Shown: positions 27,854 to 37,028, numbered from the stretch's first letter. The stretch is DNA of 64,000 bases from JAJFFW01 sp965263375 (GCA_965263375.1 OZ253669.1:992001-1056000); one strand, 5' to 3'. Program-made: numbers and translations. Notes: a model not told the origin generated them from the sequence alone.

Positions 27854-28693
27854 ATGACGATTGTAGAGATCGGTCCAATTAAAATGGCGAATAACGAGGC
27901 TCTGGCCTTCATTTCCGGTCCCTGCCAGATAGAAAGCCGCGACCATGCTTTTAAAGTGGCGGAATTCCTGGCCAATGCTTGTCGCGATGCTGGTGTCCCG
28001 TTTATTTTCAAAGCCTCTTACGACAAGGCTAACCGTACGTCGCTTTCCGGCGTACGCGGCATTGGCCTTGAGGAGGGTCTAAAGATTCTGGCTGCAGTCC
28101 GAGATGAATTTGGTTGCCCCGTCCTTACTGATGTCCATTCAGAAGCTCAGGCGCGGGCAGTTGGCGAAGTTGCGGATGTTTTGCAAATACCCGCCTTTCT
28201 TTGTCGGCAAACGGATCTTTTGTTGGCCGCGGGTGAGACCGGTAAAGCAATCAATATTAAAAAAGGCCAGTTTATGGCGCCCTGGGACATGGCCAAGGTC
28301 GCTGAGAAGGTGGCGTCCACGGGGAATAAAAAGATTACTCTTTGCGAACGCGGGGCCTCATTTGGTTACAACACCCTAGTGACTGATTTGCGGGCTCTGC
28401 CAATTATGCGTGATACAGGATATCCAGTTGTCTTTGACGCGACCCATTCTGTGCAAGAGCCGAGCGGGAAGGGCGGTTCTTCCGGCGGAAAGCGTCAGTA
28501 CGCAACAATGCTCGCCCGTGCGGCTTGTGTGGTCGGCGTTGCTGCGGTCTTTGCTGAAGCCCATGATGATCCCGATAATGCGCCGAGCGATGGGCCAAAT
28601 ATGCTGCCGCTTGATTGGGTGCCGCAACTCCTCGATGAGATGAAGCGCTGTGATGCAATTGCGAAAGGGCGAGCAGAAGGATGCGGGCTTTAG
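27854..28693 (+). CDS. kdsA: 3-deoxy-8-phosphooctulonate synthase (Kdo-8-phosphate synthase)
   Basis: Condenses phosphoenolpyruvate with arabinose 5-phosphate. TIM-barrel signatures in order: SGPCQIESRDHA, KASYDKANRTS, LTDVHSEAQA, IPAFLCRQTDLL, KKGQFMAPWDM, ERGASFGYN, FDATHSVQEPSG and AEAHDDPDNAPSDGPN. The Cys in SGPCQIES is the residue that marks the metal-dependent class of Kdo8P synthases (metal-independent enzymes have Asn there), so I predict metal dependence. 279 residues is full length. No kdsB follows directly; the nearest lies convergent at 29062. Confidence 0.94.
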   Translation: MTIVEIGPIKMANNEALAFISGPCQIESRDHAFKVAEFLANACRDAGVPFIFKASYDKANRTSLSGVRGIGLEEGLKILAAVRDEFGCPVLTDVHSEAQARAVGEVADVLQIPAFLCRQTDLLLAAGETGKAINIKKGQFMAPWDMAKVAEKVASTGNKKITLCERGASFGYNTLVTDLRALPIMRDTGYPVVFDATHSVQEPSGKGGSSGGKRQYATMLARAACVVGVAAVFAEAHDDPDNAPSDGPNMLPLDWVPQLLDEMKRCDAIAKGRAEGCGL

Positions 28694-29061
28694 TTGATAT
28701 GAAACTTAAAGTCTTCAGCGCCACGTGTCGTAAAATTTAGGCAGTTTATTCCTAAATTCACGTGACGCAGTATAATTTACTAAGACAGAGCGGGCGCCTC
28801 TATTTAATTTGCGCTCCGTTTTCATTTTTTACTGCAGCGGCAATTTTTATTGATGTGTCCTCATTAGTTGGAGGGAATAGATCATCTGCGAATGCCACGC
28901 CGATCGCGGAAATATCTATCGATAAGGCGGCTTCCTATGAGGGGGCTTTATCATAAGCCTACTCCCGTTCATTGACCTTGATGACACTGAAGCAGTGGTT
29001 CGTATCATGGAAGTCGCCGGGATTGGGGGCAGCGTTCCGCCTAAAGATAAAATGGCTGTAT
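28694..29061. other. Gene-free stretch with possible remains of a small gene
   Basis: Downstream of kdsA, AATTTAGG/CCTAAATT form an 8-base hairpin around 28730-28760 without a T-run. A 64-codon frame at 28762-28956 (hydrophobic middle) ends just where another plus-strand frame without a good start begins and runs to ~29083, reading FIDLDDTEAVVRIMEVAG and KDKMAVFNLLGLR. The pair looks like one small gene split by a frameshift, but I cannot recognise a family. Otherwise nothing is seen. Confidence 0.3.
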
Positions 29062-29829
29062 TCAATCTGCTTGGTTTAAGGTGAGCCAAGTCTGCGCCGC
29101 CTCTAGGTCCGCAGGAGTGTCGACGCTGCGCGGAGTCGTGTCCACGATTCCTACTGCGATCTTCATGTCGTTCTCAAGCGCCCTAAGCTGTTCTAGTCGT
29201 TCGCGTTGTTCTAAACGAGAGACTGGTAGGTCGCAAAATCGAGTAAGGGCATTACGCCGAAAGGCATAAACGCCGGCATGTTTCCACAAGGGGCCATCGC
29301 CAGACGGGGCGGCGGCGCGCGTAAAGTACAATGCTCGCAGAACGCCTTTAGCGCTTTGCCCAAGAATTATTTTAACCGTATTCAGATCATTTTGAGCGGG
29401 CGGTTCAAATGGAGCCGCAGCGATAGCGAGGTCAGCGTCCTGGTCTTCTTGTAGCGCCGCTACGGCGGCTTTAAGCACCCCCGGTTCAATTGTCGGTGCG
29501 TCGCCTTGCAAATTCACGACGATGTCGAAATGTTTTCTAGGGTCGACGGCGTCAATGGCGGCGCGCACTCGGTCCGTTCCGGAAGGTAGCGCCGGGTCAG
29601 TCATGACAGATTCAATTCCATCAGCCGCAGCCACGTCGATTATTTCTTGTTCAGCTGCTGCGATAAAAACGGGACCTATGGCGGCGGCGCGCGCCGCATC
29701 GGCTGTCCGCAATACCATTGCACGGCCCCCAATGTCTGCAAGTGGCTTGCCTGGTAAGCGGCTGGCGCCCATGCGGGCAGGGATGACAATTGCGGTGTTT
29801 AAGGCAGTATTTTTCATAGCCGCTAACAT
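29062..29829 (-). CDS. kdsB: CMP-Kdo synthetase (KdsB), first paralogue
   Basis: Activates Kdo with CTP. Motifs: VIPARMGASRLPGKPL (nucleotide-binding), VNLQGDAPTIEPGVL, YFTRAAAPSG, KHAGVYAFRRNALTRF and LEQRERLEQLRALEN. The family's QGDEP is QGDAP here. I take the ATG at 29829; a TTG at 29838 and an ATG at 29817 are alternatives, none with a strong ribosome site. Its product is about 255 residues, normal length. It is transcribed alone, convergent with kdsA. A second, distinct KdsB lies at 32303-33124; this one has the closer match to standard LPS-type enzymes (KHAGVYAF, YFTRAxxP). Confidence 0.9.
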   Translation of the reverse strand: MLAAMKNTALNTAIVIPARMGASRLPGKPLADIGGRAMVLRTADAARAAAIGPVFIAAAEQEIIDVAAADGIESVMTDPALPSGTDRVRAAIDAVDPRKHFDIVVNLQGDAPTIEPGVLKAAVAALQEDQDADLAIAAAPFEPPAQNDLNTVKIILGQSAKGVLRALYFTRAAAPSGDGPLWKHAGVYAFRRNALTRFCDLPVSRLEQRERLEQLRALENDMKIAVGIVDTTPRSVDTPADLEAAQTWLTLNQAD

Positions 29830-29912
29830 AGCTGTCAAACGTCGCTCTGTCCTCTAATACAATGTCTTACATCAGGGGCCTTAAGAGGTGGGATGCCATG
29901 TGATTTTCGATA

Positions 29913-30194
29913 TTGCCTCAGGATGATGCGGAGAGCCTTTTCCATCGAACTCATGTGGCCTTAGAGCATCTTGCGTGCAAATGGCTGGGCGTCTTGGCCG
30001 TCGGACGGGCTTTGCCCTGTTCAAATGAGGCATGGACCGGCGTTCGGCGCACGCGGGAAGAGTTGCAAAGCTTGGATCGGATTGATCCTGACATGGACCG
30101 AGGTGAAATTGGTCGGCGTGTGCGGGCGACGCGGTTTGGACAATGGCGCCCGCACGTGGATATCGGCGGCGAGCGTTTCTTCCTCGCCGATTAA
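29913..30194 (+). CDS. Possible small protein or gene fragment
   Basis: A 93-codon frame with only a TTG start. The C-terminal half (IDPDMDRGEIGRRVRATRFG, then HVDIGGERFFLAD) looks protein-like and recalls the C-terminal lobe of formyltransferase-type proteins, but the link is weak. It would be a truncated leftover if real. A minus-strand frame of similar length lies opposite. Low confidence. Confidence 0.25.
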   Translation: MPQDDAESLFHRTHVALEHLACKWLGVLAVGRALPCSNEAWTGVRRTREELQSLDRIDPDMDRGEIGRRVRATRFGQWRPHVDIGGERFFLAD

Positions 30195-30273
30195 GACGTT
30201 TTGTAGGAAAGTTATCCGCCACCTAGAGCGCCATGTGATGATGAACCCCAGTTGTGTATGGAGGTTCTTCAGC

Positions 30274-31692
30274 GTGTCCACCAGTGATCGTTTATCTTTA
30301 CCCTATATCGCGCCCCAACAGGCGCAAAAACATGTGACGCATAATGAGGCGATCCGGCGGCTTGATGCGATTGTCCAAGCTTCGGTGAAGGACCGTGACA
30401 TTGCTGCACCGCCTTCCTCGCCTAATGCCGGCGACGCTTATATCGCCGCGAGCGGCGCTAGCGGTGATTGGGTCGGCGGCGATAACGCTTTGTTTGTCTA
30501 TCAGGATGGCGTTTGGGTTCAATTTGACCCGCGGCCTGGTTGGATTATTTGGCTTGAAGATGAGGGCGCCGCGATCGCATGGAATGGATCGGCGTGGATC
30601 GGCTTTGGCGGCACAGGCGGTTTAACGGCGTCCGATCTTGCGAACGGTGCGGCGGACCGTCTTGGCGTTAATACGAGCGGGGATGCGACGAACCGGCTTG
30701 CGGCGAAATCTGATGCAATCTTGTTTAATCATGATGATGTCACGCCGGGCTCCGGCGATTGTCAGGTCAAGATTAATAAGGCTGCGGTCGCTGACACGGC
30801 GGCGCTCTTGTTTCAAACGGGCGCATCGGGGCGGGCGGAATTCGGCCTTACGGGGGATGATGATTTCCATGTAAAAGTCAGCGCCGATGGAACAGCCTGG
30901 ACCGAGGCGTTCTTTGTCGATAAAGACGATGGCTCGGTTGGGATCGGTACAACGTCCCCTGATGATGTTTTGCATGTGTCTGGCGGTTCGGTAAAAGTTG
31001 AAAACGCCCAGCCTAACATCACGTTGAAAGATTCAAATTCTACTGGCGACGCGCAAGAAGGATTTTTAGAGTTTCGGGATTCTGCGAACACGCAAACCGG
31101 ATATTTTGGGCTGGCGAGCGGCGGCAATAATGAGATCTATTTCTGGAATGCGGCGTCTGGCGGAGGCGTTATTTTCGGTGCTAACAATGCAACCGCTGTG
31201 ACTATTGACGGTTCGGATAGCGGCGTTGTGGTTGGCTCGCCCTCAGGGGGATCAAAGGGCCTTGGAACTTTGAACGCACAAGCCGTCTACGACGATAACG
31301 CCCTTTTGTCGTGCTACGTTTTTGATCAAGCATTAGACGGAATGATCGACGTGGATAAATGGGATGCGAAGGTTCCTGATCGCGTCATGAAAGGGGAAAA
31401 GCACCGTCGCACCGGTCCGCAAACAGAAGATAGAATTGAGCGGCGCCGTCACGAACCTATGCGGCGTTTTGCGGCGCGGATGGGAACTCAACATGACCCT
31501 TTGACCCTTGACGGATACGCTAAGCATTGGCGTGAAAAGCGCCATTTATCGTCGCTGCCCAATGAAGCGACCTTTAATCCTGAAAATGGCATGTCTGCGG
31601 GCGCTTGGGTTCAGCGGCTTATCGAAACAGTTGAGATCCAAGCGGTTTTAATTGAAGCCCTTAATCAGCGTACGAAAAGGTTAGTAAAATAA
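30274..31692 (+). CDS. DUF2793-containing tail-fibre-like protein
   Basis: 472 residues. I start at GTG 30274, which has GGAGG nine bases before it; longer readings run back over a region without protein character. The N-terminus (LSLPYIAPQQAQKHVTHNEAI, then GDAYI) is the DUF2793 signature found in phage and gene-transfer-agent tail proteins. The middle has IGTTSPDDVLHVSGG and ITLKDSNSTGDA, as in fibre shafts; the C-terminal ~110 residues are charged and helical and follow VYDDNALLSCYV. No other phage genes are near, so it is either a solitary GTA/tail gene or a surface protein recruited from one. Confidence 0.72.
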   Translation: MSTSDRLSLPYIAPQQAQKHVTHNEAIRRLDAIVQASVKDRDIAAPPSSPNAGDAYIAASGASGDWVGGDNALFVYQDGVWVQFDPRPGWIIWLEDEGAAIAWNGSAWIGFGGTGGLTASDLANGAADRLGVNTSGDATNRLAAKSDAILFNHDDVTPGSGDCQVKINKAAVADTAALLFQTGASGRAEFGLTGDDDFHVKVSADGTAWTEAFFVDKDDGSVGIGTTSPDDVLHVSGGSVKVENAQPNITLKDSNSTGDAQEGFLEFRDSANTQTGYFGLASGGNNEIYFWNAASGGGVIFGANNATAVTIDGSDSGVVVGSPSGGSKGLGTLNAQAVYDDNALLSCYVFDQALDGMIDVDKWDAKVPDRVMKGEKHRRTGPQTEDRIERRRHEPMRRFAARMGTQHDPLTLDGYAKHWREKRHLSSLPNEATFNPENGMSAGAWVQRLIETVEIQAVLIEALNQRTKRLVK

Positions 31693-31704
31693 TGCTCTTT
31701 TTTA

Positions 31705-32310
31705 TTAAGCGCGGACATTCCAGTCAAGGATCACGCCTTTGCCGTCAGCGCTGAGCGCCACTACGCCAAAAGCGGCGGTTTTCAGTTTGCGCGGGGCGTC
31801 TGTCGGTATTTCATCAGCGGCGTCCAGGGCGAATCGCGCAACGCCATTGGACGTTACGACCAATATGTCGCCGTCTATGCTCGCGCAACGCTGAAAAAGA
31901 GTGCGCCATGTATCGATCAGCGCTGGCGGATCCACTAACCAACCGGCGGGCGGAATGGCTTGTGCTTCCCAGCGCGCTAGCGCATCGGCGCCGATCCGAG
32001 CGACAACCTCGTCTTCGGGTTTGTTTTCATCGGGGCCGTAATCAATCTCGCGCATCGCTTCAAGCGGCTCAATTGTTACGTTTGGCGCCGTGCGATCTCG
32101 GACGATCCGCGCAGTTTCCATCGTGCGCGCTAATGGAGAGGAGAAAATGAGAGTAAAGCTAGGATTGCGCGCCATAATCACATCGGCGACGGCGGCGGCT
32201 TGCACGAGGCCGCTCGATGATAACGGCAGATCAGTACGCCCACCGACCCGGGTGACGATGTCGCCTTTGTCGAAGGTGTTGCCGTGGCGAAGAATAAATA
32301 GCCTAGCCAT
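31705..32310 (-). CDS. Histidine-phosphatase-superfamily protein with a replaced second catalytic His
   Basis: About 201 residues from the ATG at 32310 (MARLFILRHGNT). The first catalytic His and its partner are present (LRHGNT; the GRTDLPLSSSGLVQAA and SSPLARTMETA stretches follow), and IDYGPDEN supplies the acidic residue. At the second catalytic site, where the family reads VSHGG, this protein has VVTSNGVARF, so His is replaced by Asn. Activity may be altered or lost. Its start lies 8 bases inside the end of the second kdsB gene, so the two are translationally coupled. No kdsC (Kdo-8-P phosphatase) is visible in the window; this could be a stand-in, though the missing His argues against simple phosphatase action. 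Confidence 0.75.
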   Translation of the reverse strand: MARLFILRHGNTFDKGDIVTRVGGRTDLPLSSSGLVQAAAVADVIMARNPSFTLIFSSPLARTMETARIVRDRTAPNVTIEPLEAMREIDYGPDENKPEDEVVARIGADALARWEAQAIPPAGWLVDPPALIDTWRTLFQRCASIDGDILVVTSNGVARFALDAADEIPTDAPRKLKTAAFGVVALSADGKGVILDWNVRA

Positions 32311-33124
32311 TAAAAAATTCCGTATCAGGATCGCCATGCTCTGTGATAAGGCGCTCAACTCGTATCAGATCCTCTTTAGTATCGACCCCGCCAGTGGACA
32401 GGGCTGGCGCAATGACGTCGACGCAGGCGATGGCGCGGCCATTTTCCAAAAGCCGCAACTGCTCCAGCCCTTCAATTTGTTCGTAGGCGCTTTCTTCTGC
32501 ATCAACGAACCATTGCAACGCCTCGACGGTGAAGCCGTAAAGGCCCACATGGCGGCGCACTGGCGACAGCGGTTCTTTGGCCCGGCGTTTTTCTTCGTTG
32601 CGGATCGCTGGGATGATGTTTTTTGAGAACCAGAGCGCGCGGCCTGTCTTGTCGACAGTCGCTGTCGTGCCGGAGAAGGGCGTTGTTTTTTTTGCTTCGC
32701 GCAGCGCATCGAGCGCCGCCCAATCGAGTTGGATTACTGGCGTCGCCGCATCAGCGTCGCCGGCGCGTAGGCGGTCAACAACACTGACGATATAATCGAT
32801 CGGCGTAAAGGGCGCGTCGCCTTGGAGATTGATGATGAAGCGCGGCGTGGCGCCAAGAGCCTTCGCGGCGCCCAGCGCCCTGTCCGACCCTGACGGAAGA
32901 GACGGGGAGGTCATAACCGACTTTATATTTCGCTCGGCGCAATGTTCCGCAATACGCTCATCATCCGTGGCGACAACCGCCACAGCGTCGCCGAGAGAGG
33001 CGGCCGCCGCCATCGCCCGCGCCGCCACGCGCGACACCATGGACTGTCCGGCGATCGGCGCTAACGGTTTGCCTGGAAAGCGCGAAGAGTGATATCGTGC
33101 GGGTACGACGATTAGGGTTTCCAT
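32303..33124 (-). CDS. kdsB: CMP-Kdo synthetase-like nucleotidyltransferase, second paralogue
   Basis: 273 residues. VVPARYHSSRFPGKPL, VVATDDERIAEH, INLQGDAPFTPIDYI, GRALWFSKNIIP, RHVGLYGFTVEALQWF and IEGLEQLRLLENG give the KdsB fold. It differs from the 29.1 kb copy along much of its length, including an ~18-residue insertion before the HVGLYGF motif (NEEKRRAKEPLSP). It lies 24 bases after glmS and is coupled to the phosphatase-like gene, so the set forms one minus-strand unit. I infer a CMP-Kdo or modified-Kdo role separate from lipid A core, but the actual sugar is unknown. Confidence 0.88.
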   Translation of the reverse strand: METLIVVPARYHSSRFPGKPLAPIAGQSMVSRVAARAMAAAASLGDAVAVVATDDERIAEHCAERNIKSVMTSPSLPSGSDRALGAAKALGATPRFIINLQGDAPFTPIDYIVSVVDRLRAGDADAATPVIQLDWAALDALREAKKTTPFSGTTATVDKTGRALWFSKNIIPAIRNEEKRRAKEPLSPVRRHVGLYGFTVEALQWFVDAEESAYEQIEGLEQLRLLENGRAIACVDVIAPALSTGGVDTKEDLIRVERLITEHGDPDTEFFNG

Positions 33125-33148
33125 AGCGTTTCGCTTCCGTTGACGGCT

Positions 33149-34975
33149 TTATTCTACGGTCACTGACTTGGCCAGATTGCGCGGTTGATCGACATCGGTG
33201 CCCTTTTTTATCGCGGTGTCGTAGGCGAGTAATTGCAAAGGGATGGCGTAAATTAGCGGGGCTAACGACGAGTGGCTGTCGGGGATTTCGATCTTTGACC
33301 AGACCTCATCACCAGCTTGGGCTAAGCCGCGCGCATCAGAGATTAGCAAGGTTTTACCTTGGCGAGCGATAACTTCATGCATATTTGAAACAGTCTTTTC
33401 AAAGTGTTTGTCGGATGGCGCGATCACGACAATGGGCGTGTTTTCATCAATAAGCGCAATGGGCCCGTGCTTAAGTTCGCCAGCGGCGTAACCTTCTGCA
33501 TGGATATAAGATATTTCTTTTAGCTTTAGGGCGCCTTCCATCGCTAAGGGGAATGAAAGTCCGCGACCGATGTAAAGACAGTTTGAGACCTTAGCAATAC
33601 TTTCGGCGATTTCAGTGATTTGATCAGCCATTTGCAGCGTTTCGCCCATTAGCCGCGGGATCGTTAGCAAGGCGCGTACTATTTCCTCTTCCTGCTCATC
33701 GCTCAGAACGCCGCGCGCTTTGCCCGCGGCGAGCGCTAAACAGGCGAGTGTCGCCAGCTGACATGTAAAGGCTTTGGTTGAGGCGACGCCGATTTCAGGC
33801 CCCGCCGCGATTGGGAAAACGGCATCTGCCTCGCGCGCGATTGATGAATGCTCTACATTGACGACGGCCGCAATACGTTGTCCTTCATTTTTCGCATTGC
33901 GTAGAGCTGCTAGGGTGTCGGCGGTTTCCCCAGATTGGGAAATAAATATCGCCCCTCCTTGCTTAGCATACGGAACGTCGCGGTAGCGCAGTTCTGAGGC
34001 AATATCGATTTCAACTGACAGCTGCGCCCAGGTTTCGAACCAATAACGAGAGACAAGGCCAGCGTAGTAGGCCGTGCCGCAGGCTGAAATTGTCAGTCGG
34101 TCAAGAGATTGGAAATCGAAATCGTCGACGCGCAATTTGATGCGTCCGGCGTTGCTGTCTATATAACGTGATAAAGTATGGGCGATCGCCTGGGGTTGTT
34201 CGTGAATTTCCTTTGCCATGAAATGGCGATATCCATCCTTATCAACGAGATATTCAGATGCTGTTGATATGGTCACGGATCTCTCGACGGGCTCATTGGA
34301 TGCATTGAAAATTTCAAAGCCGCCACGAGAGATTGTCGCCCAGTCGCCTTCCTCAAGATACGTGATGCGATTGGTGAAAGGCGCCAGTGCATGGGCGTCG
34401 GAGCCAACATACATCTCACCTTGACCCGCGCCAATGGCAAGGGGGCTGCCGCGCCTTGCAACAATCATCAGGTCCTCATGCCCCGCAAAAATAATGGCGA
34501 GTGCATAAGCGCCTTTCAATCTTGAGAGGGCCTTGCGAACCGCTTCTTTCGCTGACAACTTCTCCCGCTCTAGATAATCGTTGATAAGCTGGACGATAAC
34601 TTCCGTATCTGTTTGGGTTGCAAAGACGCAATTCCGGTTTTCTAGCTCGCGCCGCAATTCGGTGAAGTTTTCGATGATGCCATTGTGGACGACGGCCAGA
34701 CGGTCGGTCGCGTGTGGGTGTGCGTTTGTCGTATTCGCTTCGCCATGGGTCGCCCAGCGCGTATGACCAATGCCGGTGGAGCCGACAAGCGGTGATTCTT
34801 TCAGCAAATTGACGACGTTTTCCAGCTTTCCCGCCGCCCGCCGTCGCTCAATGGCTTGCCCTTGCAGAGCTGCGACGCCCGCTGAGTCATATCCGCGATA
34901 TTCTAATCGTTTCAGCCCTTCGACAATTCTGCCGATAACATCGCCTTCACCCAATATGCCAATTATGCCACACAT
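33149..34975 (-). CDS. glmS: Glutamine--fructose-6-phosphate aminotransferase (isomerising)
   Basis: Makes glucosamine 6-phosphate, feeding peptidoglycan, LPS and the hexosamine precursor of legionaminate. The start MCGIIGILGEG exposes the Cys nucleophile after Met removal; the glutaminase domain has HTRWATHGE; two SIS domains follow (SACGTAYYAGLV, SQSGETADTL, EIGVASTKAF and EGYAAGELKHGPIALI). The C-terminus ends in LAKSVTVE, as expected. 608 residues, full length. No glmS ribozyme leader is expected in this group and I see none. kdsB-2 and the phosphatase-like gene follow, so amino sugar and Kdo supply are linked. Confidence 0.95.
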   Translation of the reverse strand: MCGIIGILGEGDVIGRIVEGLKRLEYRGYDSAGVAALQGQAIERRRAAGKLENVVNLLKESPLVGSTGIGHTRWATHGEANTTNAHPHATDRLAVVHNGIIENFTELRRELENRNCVFATQTDTEVIVQLINDYLEREKLSAKEAVRKALSRLKGAYALAIIFAGHEDLMIVARRGSPLAIGAGQGEMYVGSDAHALAPFTNRITYLEEGDWATISRGGFEIFNASNEPVERSVTISTASEYLVDKDGYRHFMAKEIHEQPQAIAHTLSRYIDSNAGRIKLRVDDFDFQSLDRLTISACGTAYYAGLVSRYWFETWAQLSVEIDIASELRYRDVPYAKQGGAIFISQSGETADTLAALRNAKNEGQRIAAVVNVEHSSIAREADAVFPIAAGPEIGVASTKAFTCQLATLACLALAAGKARGVLSDEQEEEIVRALLTIPRLMGETLQMADQITEIAESIAKVSNCLYIGRGLSFPLAMEGALKLKEISYIHAEGYAAGELKHGPIALIDENTPIVVIAPSDKHFEKTVSNMHEVIARQGKTLLISDARGLAQAGDEVWSKIEIPDSHSSLAPLIYAIPLQLLAYDTAIKKGTDVDQPRNLAKSVTVE

Positions 34976-35177
34976 ATATATCCCTCACGCGAGTCCGTTT
35001 GACTCGGGCTTCAACAAACTTTCAATAAATTACAAGCTGCAAAGCGCATTCAATCTTCGGTCCGGTAACTTATACGCATTTTTTGAAAAGTCGTTCGCGA
35101 CCCTTCCTGGTGGGCGTATCAGTTTACTTATAAATATTAGTCCTGTTAGCAAGATGACTGAATGTGTCGTTCCTTGG

Positions 35178-36224
35178 TCAGGCTTCGCATGTATTGGGTC
35201 CATTACAACGACCGTTAAGAACTCTCAAGTCCGACTGTCTTTTAAACATCTTCAAGGGCGACCATGTCAGAGCTGATGCGATAGCACGAAGCGATGCTTG
35301 CCGATTGGACTGAATACGTTGGCGCGCTTTATAATGTGAGTGCAAGCCCGCGACTGCGTCCCGTAAAGCCTTAAGGTAAGGGGCCAGGTCGCCGCTTATA
35401 GCGAAGCGTGCGCACAGATAGATATTGGCGGCGATATGAAATGGCAGCGAGGCGATAAGAAGCGCAGTTGGCATGCAGCGAATATATGTCCAAATGCGAT
35501 TGCGGTGGCCATGATAAGTTGTAAAGTCGCTGCGACGCCCGGTGATGCCAGAGCCTTCATGCTCAACCACGGCTTGCGCCAATTGCACAGCTTCGCCGCC
35601 GGACAGCCTTAGCCGGAATCCGAGATCGACGTCTTCGCCATAACAAAAGAATTCCTGCTCAAATCCGCCGAGTTTTTGAAATGTCGCCTTCCGATAAGCC
35701 GCGGCGGCGGCGCAAGGGGCGAAACATGAGCCGTCAAAGTTAGGCGCGCTGTTGCGCGCCCAGCCGTAATGTCCGCGATAGGGAACGCCAGCAAAAAAAT
35801 ATGCATCACCAGCTCCATCAAGTTGCGTCTCATTTACTGCGTCAATCTGAAGGGAGCCAAACGCATCCACCCATGGGTAGGCTGTGACGCCATCCTTAAT
35901 CGCCTCTAGCCATTTAGCCTGCGCATATGCGTCTGGGTTGAGAAAGACGAGCCAGTCCCCGTGCGCGTCCTGCGCCGCGACATTATTTGCTTGTGCAAAG
36001 CCGAGATTTACACCTGGTTCTATCAGGTGAAAATTTTGCTTACTTTTTTGCGCTTCGGCTATTGAAGAGTCTCCAGACGCGTTGTCAACGACAATGACTT
36101 CATGTGGCGGAAAGCTTTGGTCGGCTAACCTGTCGAGGCATTTCTTGAGCCGGTCACCGGCGTTGTAATTGACTATAATAACTGAAAATTGCGGAGATTG
36201 AATTTCTTGATCGCTAGAGTTCAT
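35178..36224 (-). CDS. Glycosyltransferase family 2 (rhamnosyltransferase-like)
   Basis: I take the internal ATG at 36224 (MNSSDQEIQ) as start; an upstream reading from 36293 adds 23 Pro/Arg-rich residues that do not look like the family. Signatures: FSVIIVNYNAGDRLKKCL, EVIVVDNASGDSS, NLGFAQANNVAAQ, WLVFLNPDAY (DxD-equivalent), CFAPCAAAAAYRK and CYGEDVDLGFRLRLSG. Residues near 265-290 include a hydrophobic stretch (TALLIASLPFHIAANIYL), suggesting membrane association. It resembles WbbL-type transferases and probably adds a sugar to a lipid-linked glycan. Confidence 0.85.
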   Translation of the reverse strand: MNSSDQEIQSPQFSVIIVNYNAGDRLKKCLDRLADQSFPPHEVIVVDNASGDSSIAEAQKSKQNFHLIEPGVNLGFAQANNVAAQDAHGDWLVFLNPDAYAQAKWLEAIKDGVTAYPWVDAFGSLQIDAVNETQLDGAGDAYFFAGVPYRGHYGWARNSAPNFDGSCFAPCAAAAAYRKATFQKLGGFEQEFFCYGEDVDLGFRLRLSGGEAVQLAQAVVEHEGSGITGRRSDFTTYHGHRNRIWTYIRCMPTALLIASLPFHIAANIYLCARFAISGDLAPYLKALRDAVAGLHSHYKARQRIQSNRQASLRAIASALTWSPLKMFKRQSDLRVLNGRCNGPNTCEA

Positions 36225-36522
36225 TTCTGTCGCCAGGTATTGGTCCGCTCCCCAACTTGCTCTAGCCGGTGGGGAGGGGGTCCGGCTTTTCATTAAAGTC
36301 GCCTTGACGTCAGACGTGACTGGTAAGCGTAAGCTGCGATGTTATGATGGTCGTGCAAAGTGGTCTTATCTGATTGTTGTCGTTAGGCCAACTTACTGGT
36401 GAGACAAGGGCTGCTTCATTTGCAAAAAGACGGGCTTCACCTCACTTGAAGCCTTTGCTAAGAAACTAGCGTATTTTTCGTTGCTTTTCTTAAAGATCGC
36501 CGTTACTAAACAGACCCTTCAT

Positions 36523-36597
36523 TGGGGCGTCGCCAAGTGGTAAGGCATCGGTTTTTGGTATCGACATTCCCAGGTTCGAATCCTGGCGCCCCAGCCA
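36523..36597 (+). tRNA. tRNA-Gln (anticodon TTG)
   Basis: Folds into a full cloverleaf: acceptor TGGGGCG/CGCCCCA, D arm GCCAAGTGGTAAGGC, anticodon stem TCGGT/ATCGA around TTTTGGT (anticodon TTG), T arm CCAGG-TTCGAAT-CCTGG, discriminator G and encoded CCA. No intron. It stands alone in a long gene-free stretch. Confidence 0.95.
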
Positions 36598-37002
36598 ACT
36601 TCACATTACTAACACAATAGTATTGAAAATAGCGTCGCAATTATAAGTCGAAATTATAAACGGTATAATCCTGTTGCGTCACTTTTTATAAGGCAATGTA
36701 TTTTAAGAGCATTGAAGGGTTAAGGAATGCGTAGCCGCCGCCAGTGCTTTTGCGGCGCCAAGTTTGAATTTTCTCGGACATTAGATGTACAAATATTCAC
36801 AATGGCCATGAGAGGATTTTGCGCATCAAAACCTCGGATATTTTAAATACATTTAGTGTGTAACGCTTTTAGGCAATTTTAATGGCGCTTACAGACAGGC
36901 TAAATAGCAATCTCAAAAGCTAATAGTTCTCATCGAAGGCTCATAATTGAAGGGCCACCTTTGATTGTATTTACTAAAAGGTTCAGTTTGAGGGCGGTCG
37001 TG

Positions 37003-37028
37003 TAAATGGGGGTGGTAAATGGGGGTGG
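37003..37028. repeat. Exact 13-base tandem duplication
   Basis: TAAATGGGGGTGG occurs twice directly in tandem. It lies in the gene-free stretch and is too short to be an element. Confidence 0.7.

Noticed and set aside
30274..31692. Prophage
   Set aside because: Only one phage-like gene; the flanking genes are sugar-nucleotide and housekeeping genes.
37003..37028. Tandem 13-mer as the start of a CRISPR or repeat array
   Set aside because: Only two adjacent copies without spacers; no array or cas gene is visible.
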